Notes: a model not told the origin generated them from the letters alone. A stretch of DNA of 64,000 nt from Reticulitermes speratus (GCA_021186555.1 JAJKFL010000004.1:14634779-14698778), one strand, 5' to 3'. Shown: positions 59,001-61,826, numbered from the stretch's first letter. Numbers and translations: made by a program.

Positions 59001-61826
59001 ACTGGTTTGTATAACTGAGACGGTGTGTGTTTACTGCGCGGTACGAACTGTATTTATGTGTTTTGTGTGGATCTCAGAACAAACAGCGATTATTTCACTG
59101 TACAACATTAACTGACTGGTTTGTATAACTGAGACGGAGTGTGTTTACTGCGTGGTACGAGCTGAGTCTTTAAATGCATATAATTCGCGTTAATCTGAGT
59201 CTTCAAAAGGTTGGTCTGTCTCAGAGGTCATAAATAGTGCAGTATTCAGGCCCTGTTCACATTTTTGAAACATGGCGCTGCTTTACAGTGTGCAGTTAGG
59301 CTATATTTGCCCTCCACCTGTCCCTGACGTCCGCTTGTTGAACTGTTAGAAAATCAGTGTAAAAGGGGTTCTGATCAAATATCCAAAGAGCGAGAACGGA
59401 CTGACAGGCAGTCTGTTATGACTCTTGTCTTTGTATTTGTGCCGGAAGGTAGTTTAATTCCTATTTTTTTTAAGGAAGCGCGATAAAGATGCCTTTGAGA
59501 CTCACGTCTTTTAGGAAATGCCTGTTCACCTGATACGCATATTTGCGCTGCCCTCTTCATATGACTCAGTTCGACTGATCAAGACTGCACTGGACCTTTT
59601 CCTCCGGTCAACTTGCTCTGGAATTCAATGAATGCTCGTGTGTCGGACTGCACTGTGTCCCTGTTTGAACAGAGTGCCTTGTGATCGAGGGCCGTAGTTG
59701 TATTACTGTCAGGGTCGTGTGTTGGGCAGGGGCCTTGGGATGCCTAGAGACTGACTTATATACTTTGGTGGCAGCAACTGACACACGTTGGTTACAAAGA
59801 TAGGGGTTTACTAAGTACAATGATGGAGGGATACAGGGTGTTCCTGCGTACGGCAGATTGTGGTAACACCGACAGTTACTGGTCCTTGAGTCTGGTGCTT
59901 CAGCATACAGTCACTGAGCGCTGGAACAGCTGGGGTTTAACCAAAGAAACTAGCAGCAATATGCGACAGTAAGACAGTGGCTATGAGACCAAACGAGAAC
60001 TTGTGGGAAGAAAGCCTAAAGGGAAACTATTGGCGAACAGCCCAGAAGAGAAGCCTCTCACTTAGGTGTGCAAAACATTATGACAACTGTGGCTCCTCCC
60101 CTCACCAAATTGTAGAAGCCTCTCACTTAGGTGTGCAAAACATTATGACAACTGTGGCTCCTCCCCTCACCAAATTGTAGAAGCCTCTCACTTAGGTGTG
60201 CAAAACATTATGACAACTGTGGCTCCTCCCCTCACCAAATTGTAGAAGCCTCTCACTTAGGTGTGCAAAACATTATGACAACTGTGGCTCCTCCCCTTAC
60301 CAAATTGTAGAAGCCTCTCACTTAGGTGTGCAAAACATTATGACAACTGTGGCTCCTCCCCTCACCAAATTGTAGAAGCCTCTCACTTAGGTGTGCAAAA
60401 CATTATGACAACTGTGGCTCCTCCCCTCACCAAACTGTAGAAGCCTCTCACTTAGGTGTGCAAAACATTATGACAACTGTGGCTCCTCCCCTCACCAAAT
60501 TGTAGAAGCTTCTCACTTAGGTGTGCAAAACATTATGACAACTGTGGCTCCTCCCCTTACCAAATTGTAGAAGCCTCTCACTTAGGTGTGCAAAACATTA
60601 TGACAACTGTGGCTCCTCCCCTTACCAAATTGTAGAAGCCTCTCACTTAGGTGTGCAAAACATTATGACAACTGTGGCTCCTCCCCTTACCAAATTCTAG
60701 AAGCCTCCTCGGTCAGTGATTTGTCAGTTTTCTTGTCTCACCACGCACCATAAGGGTAATTATAGAAATTAAAACATAAACGGGACATTTTATTGGTTGA
60801 AGTAGCGGTGTGGTTAGACTCCTACCTTGGGGAACTAATCCTCTAGGATCTGTATGAGGTCACGGAAAAACTTTGCAATGAACGTGACTGCATTGGTTTT
60901 AGTGTTAGACAGAAAATCTAAAGTTAATAAAGTAAGACCCTGGGTTATAAACTTTAAGTATCAGGTGTTATAAATTTGTGATAAAGCCTAAAACTAACAA
61001 TATTCAGTCTTTACAAGGAATCTAAAATACAAAGTAACGTAATAGGGCCCCAAAAATGTAAGATTTTATTTTATTTCAACTTTTACGTATAATATTTACC
61101 AAATACAAATTTCCTAAATATAATTTGCTATTTAATTCTTTGGATTTTAGTTCCAGAACACAAGACTGCATAATTCACACCAAGGAAAACAAGAAATGAT
61201 GCATGTTCTAAATGGAGGTTAATTAACAACTTATTTCAAACTTTCAACTTGAAAAGGAATACTGTCTTCAGTTCCAATAATAATTTTAATATTCAGTGTT
61301 AAGCCTAACATAATTTTGCATAATTTCAGTGTAACCACAGATGCTTCATCATAACTATTTGAGAAAATTTCATGACACTATAAAAACTTAAACCTTATGT
61401 GAATAAATGAGATGTCATTCTTGATCACTGGTCACTTGCGTTCCTTCAGCTTGCTTAACATGTAAAACGTGGCATGCAATGAACATGTTTCTGCGAGCTG
61501 GAGCAACAAATTTCCAGCACCATTGTTAAATATGGTCCATTAGAACCTAATATTAACTGCAGTACATTGATCTAGAATGTTTGGACCCTGACTCGTGGAA
61601 AAATGGAATATCAGTGAGCACTGCCATGCCTGCTGTCATGCAAAATGGTCTGAGAGAAGAGTAATGTGAATTGTCAGATAAAATAATGTCCATGTATTTG
61701 TTTTGTTTGCAGTTGTTGGACATGCTGAAATTCTACTCACGCTTTGAGATCAGTGATGACACTGGTGATCCTCTGACAGACCATGACATGACCCAGATAC
61801 ACTACTCCAGAATCATATCACTGCAG
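1421..61826 (+). CDS. AQR: Aquarius RNA helicase (intron-binding spliceosome protein), N-terminal part, 7 exons, 3' incomplete
   Basis: Aquarius is an SF1 RNA helicase of the spliceosome that binds introns upstream of the branch point within the XAB2/intron-binding complex. The seven exons join in phase to 336 residues, about the first quarter of a roughly 1,480-residue protein. They match the family's helical N-terminal domain from memory of the human protein: [10 protein letters not shown] in exon 3, [17 protein letters not shown] in exon 4, [21 protein letters not shown] in part in exon 6, and [12 protein letters not shown] in exon 7. The start ATG at 1421 follows AAAACA and agrees with the family N terminus. 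Helicase motifs lie beyond the window. Intron 6 is 51.8 kb and holds two opposite-strand GPCR genes. Exon 7 has a tandemly duplicated 3' end, entered separately. Donors and acceptors are GT/AG throughout; the exon 5 donor (gttagc) is weak. Identification is confident; the exon chain was joined by hand. Confidence 0.93.
1588..1688 (+). CDS. AQR: AQR coding exon 2
   Basis: Follows a tttttag-type acceptor and ends at a consensus gtaagt donor with two bases over. It encodes the segment [11 protein letters not shown] through VKEIHG, which aligns with the family's second exon. Confidence 0.9.
2021..2177 (+). CDS. AQR: AQR coding exon 3
   Basis: Begins with the base that completes the codon split from exon 2 and ends in phase 0 before gtaagg. 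It contains [20 protein letters not shown] and [11 protein letters not shown], highly conserved Aquarius signatures. Confidence 0.93.
4095..4345 (-). mobile_element. Non-LTR retrotransposon 3' tail, degenerate
   Basis: Minus-strand relative of the tail at 31125-31360, recognisable by the shared stretch around tgtccctgtcctgagcc. It lies in AQR intron 3. The rest of that intron (2178-4090) shows nothing recognisable. Confidence 0.55.
4452..4625 (-). mobile_element. SINE 3' body
   Basis: On the minus strand it reads the same body as the elements at 20.5, 25.7 and 62.3 kb: cccaccagcctcc, then a stretch before taagaatgggtg and agctatacctctacc. The tRNA-like head is absent. Confidence 0.65.
4696..4902 (+). 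CDS. AQR: AQR coding exon 4
   Basis: Sixty-nine codons, phase 0 at both ends. It contains [37 protein letters not shown] and [12 protein letters not shown], in the order found in other animal Aquarius proteins. Confidence 0.93.
5011..5066 (+). repeat. (TAC)n microsatellite
   Basis: About 18 pure TAC units inside AQR intron 4, with further interrupted TAC/TGC triplets on both sides. It is intronic, so the run of tyrosines in one frame has no meaning. Confidence 0.97.
5279..5447 (+). CDS. AQR: AQR coding exon 5
   Basis: Encodes the charged segment [19 protein letters not shown] through [11 protein letters not shown] and ends in phase 1. The donor reads G|gttagc, weaker than the others, but it is the only site that keeps frame with exon 6. 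Confidence 0.88.
6080..6320 (-). mobile_element. Non-LTR retrotransposon 3' tail
   Basis: On the minus strand it reads [14 protein letters not shown], then [20 protein letters not shown], the same peptide family as the copy at 31125-31360. Such tails end the RT-bearing ORF of insect non-LTR elements. A deletion follows the DR. Confidence 0.65.
7128..7235. repeat. Palindromic dispersed repeat, half copy
   Basis: Carries the right arm only: gacttgaagatgtaggcac, then ttcaaaacatcaggaactgc and cacagcatcacatcccagag. Confidence 0.6.
7543..7713. mobile_element. 171-bp pogo-like MITE
   Basis: Terminal inverted repeats: left CAGGGGAACCCGGTTATAAT, right arm read in reverse CACAGGTGAACCTGGTTATA, imperfect over about 25 bp, flanked by TA on each side. 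The size and TA target suggest a non-autonomous Tc1/mariner-pogo element. There is no coding content. Confidence 0.75.
8051..8980 (-). mobile_element. Pogo/Tigger-like deletion derivative, 930 bp
   Basis: Perfect 25-bp inverted termini beginning CCGTATATTCTCGAATCTAA, flanked by TA target duplications at 8049-8050 and 8981-8982. Copies of the core GCGGATTAGATTCG recur just inside both ends (about 8113, 8882, 8938, 8955). The internal minus-strand ORF encodes only the two ends of a transposase, so the catalytic centre is deleted. Confidence 0.88.
8265..8702 (-). pseudogene. Pogo-type transposase fused across an internal deletion
   Basis: 145 codons. Residues about 23-66 ([20 protein letters not shown] then [20 protein letters not shown]) are a helix-turn-helix of the kind at the N terminus of pogo-like transposases. 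From about residue 80 the text jumps to the family C terminus ([26 protein letters not shown], acidic tail). The whole DDE domain is missing, so it cannot transpose. The DNA-binding part could still bind the subterminal repeats if expressed, which is inference. The reading frame is intact, which suggests either recent origin or fixation of the deleted form as a family. Confidence 0.8.
9455..9625. repeat. Palindromic dispersed repeat, copy
   Basis: Foldback with arms around gagtagttcctgacattttg and its complement, ending in aagaaggcctcaatcc. It lies immediately 5' of AQR exon 6. Same family as copies at 7.1, 14.6, 15.4, 16.8, 26.2, 34.4, 38.1 and 62.7 kb. Confidence 0.65.
9718..9896 (+). CDS. 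AQR: AQR coding exon 6
   Basis: Encodes [34 protein letters not shown] and [16 protein letters not shown], the best conserved stretch seen here. Phase 1 in, phase 0 out, donor gtaggg. The next recognisable Aquarius exon is 51.8 kb downstream. Confidence 0.94.
10325..10450 (-). repeat. Single diverged copy of the 189-bp repeat family
   Basis: Matches the inverted copies at 58.8 kb in order: tgtaccgcc..., gtccacacaaggtatttgtg, aacaaacggcgattatttcc and tacagcgttaac. Its presence 36 kb from the arrays shows that the arrays were built from a dispersed repeat. Confidence 0.7.
10484..10591. repeat. Near-perfect 108-bp palindrome
   Basis: Arms of 54 bp meet without a spacer at ACATGT (centre 10537/10538). 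The inner 27 bp of each arm match perfectly, and about three mismatches lie further out. The core resembles the arms of the foldback around the Tigger at 17.6-19.4 kb. Confidence 0.9.
10592..14550. other. Unassigned intron sequence
   Basis: Apart from the non-LTR tail at 12395-12660 and a G-run at 13251-13266, nothing is recognisable. Open frames here are short and lack family resemblance. Confidence 0.5.
12395..12660 (+). mobile_element. Non-LTR retrotransposon 3' tail, degenerate
   Basis: Plus-strand copy with gaccacttggaagacca, tggatgggagggtatggac and the end signature ttccataaaacatgggaaat and tttcttgactagctgag, shared with the copy at 31.1 kb. Frames are broken. Confidence 0.65.
14555..14740. 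repeat. Palindromic dispersed repeat, full copy
   Basis: Left arm gttatgctgtgttaatgggc and aagttcctgacgttt; right arm ggaactgctcacccagtaac and acacagcatcacattccag. The centre holds the inverted caagactggag/gcttgaccc pair. Confidence 0.75.
15161..15353 (+). repeat. 65-bp tandem repeat, three copies
   Basis: Units start with gtgttaaactgttaagacag at 15161, 15226 and 15291, nearly identical, so the duplication is recent. Confidence 0.92.
15405..15585. repeat. Palindromic dispersed repeat, full copy
   Basis: Arms agattcaagtcctctggga and tctcagaagactcgagtctt. It lies just 3' of the Mthl1-type receptor's stop codon. Confidence 0.7.
15718..15985 (-). CDS. Mthl1-type GPCR exon 7 (TM6, TM7, tail)
   Basis: Encodes [21 protein letters not shown]7 [15 protein letters not shown] and a short tail with HQACCCC, ending at a TGA at 15718-15720. 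It fuses the coding content of the last two exons of the neighbouring receptor. Confidence 0.9.
15718..24742 (-). CDS. Methuselah-like GPCR (Mthl1-type), complete, 7 coding exons, 497 aa
   Basis: Predicted seven-helix receptor of the insect methuselah family in the plasma membrane; ligand unknown. Coding exons on the minus strand: 24742-24646, 23644-23199, 21785-21485, 21289-21211, 20990-20824, 20259-20124, 15985-15718; they total 1,494 bp with consistent phases and no internal stop. Residues 1 to about 24 form a signal peptide. The ectodomain (33-181) has the family's KCC motif at 61-63, a glycosylation site NET at 78, and YCLD near the end. ICL1 has [11 protein letters not shown]3 has AAFFWLN; then [19 protein letters not shown] before TM6. 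The tail is rich in cysteine. It lacks the TM3/ECL2 cysteine pair seen in its neighbour. SIGWLG and the TM5-TM7 wording suggest the Mthl1 lineage, from memory. The exon 2 acceptor (cagaaag) has a poor pyrimidine tract. It is nested antisense in AQR intron 6. Confidence 0.88.
16800..16965. repeat. Palindromic dispersed repeat, full copy
   Basis: Left arm gctgaggattcatgtcatct, right arm cagacttgaatcctcagcaa, with ttgaaggatcatggtgcctt at the centre. It lies in the last intron of the Mthl1-type receptor. Confidence 0.75.
17721..19214 (+). mobile_element. Tigger (pogo-type) DNA transposon, 1,494 bp
   Basis: Inverted termini of 23 bp, CAGTGAAACCTCTATCCATC then GTT, flanked by TA. The element is richer in CpG than the surrounding intron, as expected for a younger insertion. 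The 5' half of the transposase is deleted, so it is non-autonomous. Confidence 0.92.
17945..18929 (+). pseudogene. Tigger transposase, N-terminally truncated, one internal stop
   Basis: A single reading frame runs from [15 protein letters not shown] through the DDE domain. The three catalytic positions remain: D of [12 protein letters not shown] of [11 protein letters not shown] and D of [11 protein letters not shown]. One TAA at 18219-18221, just before [15 protein letters not shown], interrupts it. The CENP-B-type DNA-binding domains normally present upstream are absent. The acidic C-terminal tail ends in [13 protein letters not shown]. Close to intact, so probably a fairly recent loss; it lies antisense to the host receptor and sense to AQR. 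Confidence 0.88.
20124..20259 (-). CDS. Mthl1-type GPCR exon 6 (TM5, ICL3)
   Basis: Encodes [17 protein letters not shown] and the loop [12 protein letters not shown]. Acceptor ttgacag, donor gtaact, phase 1 in and 2 out. The next intron, 20123 to 15986, hosts the foldback element and Tigger. Confidence 0.88.
20490..20765 (+). mobile_element. tRNA-derived SINE, near full length
   Basis: Head gcctggatagctcagtcag with a B-box-like ggtttgattcctggc, then the family body caccctcctttcaatgg, a wccaaggggtaaag segment and cctcaatctagtgcc. It lies between exons 5 and 6 of the Mthl1-type receptor. Confidence 0.8.
20824..20990 (-). CDS. Mthl1-type GPCR exon 5 (TM4, ECL2)
   Basis: Encodes [20 protein letters not shown] and a serine/threonine-rich ECL2, with acceptor ttcacag and donor gtcagt. 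No cysteine occurs in ECL2, in contrast to the SSCWFG of the neighbour. Confidence 0.85.
21211..21289 (-). CDS. Mthl1-type GPCR exon 4 (TM3)
   Basis: 79 bp, phase 1 in and 2 out, encoding [18 protein letters not shown]. It has the same length and phases as the TM3 exon of the neighbouring receptor. Confidence 0.9.
21485..21785 (-). CDS. Mthl1-type GPCR exon 3 (juxtamembrane, TM1, TM2)
   Basis: Starts at a tgtacag acceptor with [16 protein letters not shown] and covers TM1 (about 218-238), the PQLRDLVGN loop and TM2. Ends phase 1 before gtgtgt. Confidence 0.88.
22120..22336 (-). mobile_element. tRNA-derived SINE, second family
   Basis: On the minus strand: ccatggctcacgcggttagt, a B-box-like aggttgaatccc, then gatgggtttttctctgaata. 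The copy at 32325-32530 shares the body in plus orientation. Confidence 0.7.
23199..23644 (-). CDS. Mthl1-type GPCR exon 2 (methuselah ectodomain)
   Basis: Encodes most of the extracellular domain: [42 protein letters not shown] and GSYCLDK. The cysteine spacing and LLPNG..YCLD order are family traits. Ends in phase 0 before gtatgt. Confidence 0.85.
24646..24742 (-). CDS. Mthl1-type GPCR exon 1 (signal peptide)
   Basis: Starts [16 protein letters not shown], a basic then hydrophobic leader typical of a secretory signal, and ends in phase 1 at a gtaaac donor. The exact cleavage site cannot be fixed by eye. Confidence 0.75.
25340..25415 (-). mobile_element. tRNA-like SINE head
   Basis: Reverse strand reads ccaggatagcccagttgcta and the B-box-like gggttcgattacc, then stops. 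It is an isolated head fragment rather than a tRNA gene, because no acceptor stem closes. Confidence 0.55.
25680..25890 (+). mobile_element. SINE 3' body
   Basis: Contains ggggcccacccaggctccta, tttcccgggggtaaagcgg, catctagtgccagggttaaa and gagctatacctctactcccc, the common body of the first SINE family. Confidence 0.75.
26218..26310. repeat. Palindromic dispersed repeat, left half
   Basis: Left arm gattcaagtcttctggcat and gttacactgtgttggtggg only; the right arm is missing. Confidence 0.6.
26865..27300 (+). pseudogene. Non-LTR retrotransposon RT, C-terminal fragment
   Basis: Reads [49 protein letters not shown] and [15 protein letters not shown]. After a frameshift near 27120 it continues [20 protein letters not shown] and EALHGL. 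This wording is standard for the end of ORF2 in insect non-LTR elements. The catalytic RT core lies 5' and is missing, a typical 5' truncation. Confidence 0.85.
27779..27832 (+). repeat. (GT)n-rich microsatellite
   Basis: Interrupted GT and GC dinucleotide run with acacgcgtgtgcgtg inside. Confidence 0.85.
28834..28919 (+). repeat. 40-bp tandem duplication
   Basis: Two copies of ttgatatatcagtgaatgcc and caggacctcagatgaagcc, with a few bases of a third. Confidence 0.92.
29909..30119 (-). CDS. mth-like GPCR exon 8 (TM7 and acidic tail)
   Basis: Encodes [19 protein letters not shown], the basic segment [14 protein letters not shown], and an acidic C-terminal tail ending at TAA (29909-29911). 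Confidence 0.9.
29909..43109 (-). CDS. Methuselah-like GPCR, complete, 8 coding exons, 416 aa
   Basis: Predicted plasma-membrane receptor of the methuselah family. Coding exons on the minus strand: 43109-43106, 43008-42762, 39209-38902, 37304-37226, 36241-36078, 34279-34135, 32047-31955, 30119-29909; they total 1,251 bp, open and in phase. A short leader (1-17) precedes the mature start TPCCPGQ. The ectodomain is brief (18-115) with NCT at 45 and the family wording [20 protein letters not shown]1 is PELRDLQGK (144-152). TM3 has [10 protein letters not shown], Cys183 and Cys264 could form the usual TM3/ECL2 bridge (SSCWFG), TM6 has [16 protein letters not shown]7 [12 protein letters not shown]. 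The tail is acidic (EEES, EEEEL). The start codon sits on a four-base coding exon, inferred only from phase and a gtaagc donor. Intron 2 holds the 59-bp minisatellite and a later intron the DD41D mariner. It is nested antisense in AQR intron 6 and paralogous to the receptor at 15.7-24.7 kb. Confidence 0.87.
30415..30598 (+). repeat. 62-bp tandem repeat, three copies
   Basis: Units start with ataacagtcag at 30415, 30477 and 30539, nearly identical. They lie just upstream (in receptor sense) of exon 8, within its intron. Confidence 0.92.
31125..31360 (+). mobile_element. Non-LTR retrotransposon 3' tail, readable
   Basis: Reads [40 protein letters not shown] and [13 protein letters not shown] then stop, followed by the shared 3' end and a GTTA microsatellite (about 31367-31385). 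The target microsatellite at its tail fits a SINE/LINE end. Confidence 0.75.
31955..32047 (-). CDS. mth-like GPCR exon 7 (TM6)
   Basis: Encodes [20 protein letters not shown] and [10 protein letters not shown], a textbook methuselah TM6. Acceptor cccacag, donor gtaagt. Confidence 0.92.
32325..32530 (+). mobile_element. tRNA-derived SINE, second family
   Basis: Plus-strand copy of the element at 22.1 kb: ggattcagttccaggcctgt then gacaggctttttctctgagt and tactgattcattcatctgtc. Confidence 0.65.
33089..34027 (-). mobile_element. DD41D-type mariner, 5' deleted
   Basis: Inverted termini of 30 bp with one mismatch: CAGGGTGCGGCAAAACTCCC on the left and CAGGGCGCGGCAAAACTCCC on the right, both then TCCCTAGTTT. 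No clear TA duplication is visible. It sits in the intron between exons 6 and 7 of the mth-like receptor, same strand. Confidence 0.85.
33201..33985 (-). pseudogene. Mariner-superfamily transposase, N-terminally truncated, DDE domain open
   Basis: The catalytic half reads without a stop: D of [15 protein letters not shown] of [13 protein letters not shown] of [14 protein letters not shown]. There are 41 residues between the second and third catalytic aspartates, which points to the DD41D group rather than classical DD34D mariners. The N-terminal helix-turn-helix region is missing; family text starts around [20 protein letters not shown]. The open frame upstream to 34076 runs into flanking DNA and is not transposase. 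The intact catalytic half suggests recent activity of the family. Confidence 0.85.
34135..34279 (-). CDS. mth-like GPCR exon 6 (TM5)
   Basis: Encodes [19 protein letters not shown] and the basic ICL3. Acceptor gatgcag, donor gtgagt, phase 1 in and 2 out. Confidence 0.9.
34395..34640. repeat. Palindromic dispersed repeat, longest copy
   Basis: Left arm gttgctgaagactcaggtat and gatgttttgaaggaatgtag; right arm atccttcaaaatgtgtggaa and cacagtgtcacattccagaa. A central loop (about 34500-34550) separates the arms. Confidence 0.75.
34641..36077. other. Receptor intron 5, nothing recognised
   Basis: AT-rich and CpG-poor; no repeat family or exon detected. Confidence 0.5.
36078..36241 (-). CDS. mth-like GPCR exon 5 (TM4, ECL2)
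   Basis: Encodes [20 protein letters not shown] and [14 protein letters not shown]. Acceptor atccacag, donor gtaagt, phase 2 in and 1 out, the same phases as the equivalent exon of the neighbour. Confidence 0.9.
37226..37304 (-). CDS. mth-like GPCR exon 4 (TM3)
   Basis: 79 bp, encoding [20 protein letters not shown]. Acceptor tttctag, donor gtaagt, phase 1 in and 2 out. Confidence 0.92.
37780..38050 (-). mobile_element. tRNA-derived SINE, third family, full length
   Basis: On the minus strand: gtggcgcagttagttgaggg, B box gggttcgattgcc, then the body tgggggg-taaaggcggccgg and accttcatgtgccgattgtc. The body is of a type widespread in polyneopteran insects (from memory). Confidence 0.8.
38105..38290. 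repeat. Palindromic dispersed repeat, full copy
   Basis: Left arm aagttgagtcttctaatgtg and gttgtgttattgagcgagta, right arm atatcaggaactactcactg. More diverged than the other copies. Confidence 0.6.
38902..39209 (-). CDS. mth-like GPCR exon 3 (stalk, TM1, TM2)
   Basis: Begins [11 protein letters not shown], then [10 protein letters not shown]1 (about 119-141), [12 protein letters not shown] and TM2. Ends CVSQ in phase 1 at gtaaac, which supplies the conserved TM3 cysteine. Confidence 0.9.
39762..41741 (+). repeat. 59-bp minisatellite, about 33 copies
   Basis: Unit runs from ccatgacaaccactgttact to tcctgtttg or tccttcttg; sub-variants differ at gttgctg/gttactg and these two endings, in mixed order. 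A few units are broken by small deletions (around 40950, 41110, 41440). It lies in intron 2 of the mth-like receptor. As 59 is not divisible by three, every reading visits all three frames; on the minus strand none of them contains a stop, giving overlapping frames up to 363 codons. Confidence 0.97.
42762..43008 (-). CDS. mth-like GPCR exon 2 (ectodomain)
   Basis: Acceptor tttgcag, donor gtaagt, phase 1 in and 2 out. Encodes [42 protein letters not shown] and GNLQSG, typical of the methuselah ectodomain. Confidence 0.85.
43106..43109 (-). CDS. mth-like GPCR exon 1, ATG plus one base
   Basis: ATGA followed by gtaagc. Joined to exon 2 it gives [17 protein letters not shown] then TPCCPG. The rest of this exon, up to about 43320, would be 5' UTR. 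A different upstream exon 1 is possible. Confidence 0.5.
43550..44800 (+). pseudogene. Mariner transposase carcass with internal tandem arrays
   Basis: The N-terminal domain is recognisable: [20 protein letters not shown] then [12 protein letters not shown], broken by a frameshift. After the 56-bp array come [16 protein letters not shown], then a deletion, then [20 protein letters not shown] and the C-terminal end KENKSVLLT. The third catalytic aspartate is replaced (PDLAPGGFF). The middle of the catalytic domain is missing. It is a dead element whose two tandem arrays grew from its own sequence. Confidence 0.82.
43713..44384 (+). repeat. 56-bp minisatellite inside the mariner, 12 copies
   Basis: Units start with gtggccgtcatcagctgtgt at 43713 and every 56 bp to 44385. 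The unit encodes [15 protein letters not shown] in one frame, so it is a piece of the transposase N-terminal domain. Confidence 0.95.
44748..45540 (+). repeat. 63-bp minisatellite from the mariner 3' end, about 13 copies
   Basis: Unit starts ttaaggaaaataaaagtgtc and includes the last transposase codons (KENKSVLLT) plus 3' flank gtgtctggtcttatagaacg. One copy lacks 2 bp. The period of 63 bp keeps a long minus-strand frame open, which is an artefact. Confidence 0.95.
45690..45785 (+). mobile_element. SINE body fragment
   Basis: Contains cgcggggtaaagcggctgga and gtctagtgccaaaggttaac from the first SINE family. Confidence 0.6.
45912..46261 (+). repeat. 31-bp minisatellite, about 11 copies
   Basis: Unit cggtccgttcgtaagtgctt then taggtgtgtaa, nearly invariant. 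Confidence 0.96.
46262..46861. other. CpG-rich spacer between arrays
   Basis: Unique, GC-rich sequence; no homology recognised. Confidence 0.5.
46862..48962 (+). repeat. Satellite-like array, 189-191-bp long and 114-bp short units
   Basis: Taking gtacagtgaaataatcgc as anchor, copies occur at 46941, 47132, 47323, 47512, 47701, 47890, 48078, 48267 (long), then 48381, 48495, 48609, 48723, 48837 (short). The short unit is the long one without its actgtgtgggcagaacgtag to ctgggcttta part (about 75 bp). The array ends with one long unit. Confidence 0.95.
48963..49404. other. Unassigned spacer
   Basis: Nothing recognised apart from several short open frames. Confidence 0.5.
49405..49500 (+). mobile_element. 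tRNA-related SINE head
   Basis: Contains agtggccgcgcggtctaagg (A-box-like) and gagggttcgagtctcgccgg (B-box-like). No complete cloverleaf with a matching acceptor stem can be drawn, so a SINE head is more likely than a tRNA gene. Confidence 0.6.
49620..49830 (+). repeat. 41-bp repeat, four copies, plus a 25-bp duplication
   Basis: Unit gcccactaggtgctgttgcg then ccatacaagtacgctgtcc; followed by two copies of ggcttcgtgacactgtcttc. Confidence 0.93.
50158..51076 (+). repeat. 29-bp palindrome-rich minisatellite, about 32 copies
   Basis: Unit gatagatagctatctacatg then tgcagtgca. Each unit contains the palindromes GATAGCTATC and CATGTG/ACATGT, so the array can form serial hairpins. Units vary at cagt/tagt and tctac/tgtac. 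Confidence 0.95.
51077..51660. other. CpG-rich unique spacer
   Basis: Overlapping open frames on both strands reflect high GC content; no protein family recognised. Confidence 0.45.
51677..51764 (+). repeat. 44-bp tandem duplication
   Basis: Two copies of ttcttgtctgagccgtctga and ggtg(c/t)tcagggtcttggg. Confidence 0.9.
51870..52290. mobile_element. Foldback element with 40-bp perfect inverted repeats
   Basis: The left arm cttctggggtattacgcggc then gtcgtgtggtaattgtttac is repeated perfectly in reverse at about 52222-52265. Outside it the arms continue imperfectly (gaaaactgcgg against gaaatctacgg). The loop is T-rich and non-coding. Looks like a MITE or foldback. Confidence 0.85.
52326..53430 (+). 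repeat. Second array of the 114-bp unit
   Basis: About nine short units starting cagtcc(g/t)taccg(c/t)gcagta, ending in a single long unit with tgtgggctgaacgtagaatt. It is the same family and orientation as 46.9-49.0 kb, separated by 3.4 kb holding other arrays. Confidence 0.95.
53431..54030. other. Unassigned spacer
   Basis: Unique sequence; includes a TATCGAT-rich palindromic patch at about 53908-53942. Confidence 0.5.
54035..55465 (+). repeat. 58/55-bp minisatellite, about 25 copies
   Basis: Unit gttacgtgagttaggtggcc, gtagggcagtcggtgtagct, then ctgtaattaattagtgtt; the 58-bp form has an extra gtt, the 55-bp form lacks it. The forms alternate irregularly in the right half. Further variants: ggg/gga and ctc/ctg. 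Confidence 0.96.
55752..56147 (+). repeat. 32-bp minisatellite, 12 copies
   Basis: Unit ctgacaggcacagtcacata then ttgaccaacaaa. Confidence 0.96.
56238..56418 (+). repeat. 47-bp minisatellite, four copies
   Basis: Unit aatgtaagtgcaacacctta then gtctaggtgtaacactgccg and ctgttca; it holds the inverted pair acacctta/taggtgt. The last copy runs directly into the 51-bp array. Confidence 0.94.
56418..57352 (+). repeat. 51/49-bp minisatellite, about 18 copies
   Basis: Unit ctaagttgtgcagtgttgct, gagaggatacggttgatgtg, cggttgattag; a shorter form reads gataggttg instead of gatacggttg. Confidence 0.96.
57353..57854. other. Unassigned spacer
   Basis: CpG-rich unique sequence with short overlapping open frames and no recognised domain. 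Confidence 0.45.
57860..58130 (-). mobile_element. tRNA-derived SINE, first family, full length
   Basis: Minus strand: cgagatagctcagcaagtat, B-box-like tggttcgactccc, then cctgttcaacgggtacatgc and ttaagaatgggttgtgctat, ending in acctccacttccc. Confidence 0.78.
58199..58262 (+). repeat. 21-bp repeat, three copies
   Basis: Unit gacttgagggcctgcaggtg, three times; the first lacks two bases. Confidence 0.88.
58384..58428 (+). repeat. (GGAC)n-like microsatellite
   Basis: Run of cgggcgggcggacggacgga followed by cggacagacggac. Confidence 0.85.
58755..59165 (-). repeat. Inverted copies of the 189/114-bp family
   Basis: One long and about two short units in reverse orientation, reading cacacagtgtatttatgtgt and tctcagaacaaacagcgatt. 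The block from 52.3 to 59.2 kb is therefore flanked by inverted copies of one family. Confidence 0.94.
59166..60049. other. Unassigned spacer
   Basis: No recognised feature. Confidence 0.5.
60051..60705 (+). repeat. 65-bp minisatellite, 10 copies
   Basis: Unit aagcctctcacttaggtgtg, caaaacattatgacaactgt, ggctcctcccctcaccaaat, tgtag; copies nearly identical, with cttacc/ctcacc as the main variant. Confidence 0.96.
60711..61712. other. End of AQR intron 6, no feature
   Basis: AT-rich unique sequence up to the exon 7 acceptor. Nothing recognised. Confidence 0.55.
61713..61826 (+). CDS. AQR: AQR coding exon 7 (ancestral length)
   Basis: Thirty-eight codons after a tttgcag acceptor, starting [20 protein letters not shown] and ending HYSRIISLQ before gtaagc. 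Length and ends match the family if the first donor (61827) is used. Four further in-frame donors follow downstream, so longer exon forms are possible. Confidence 0.92.
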
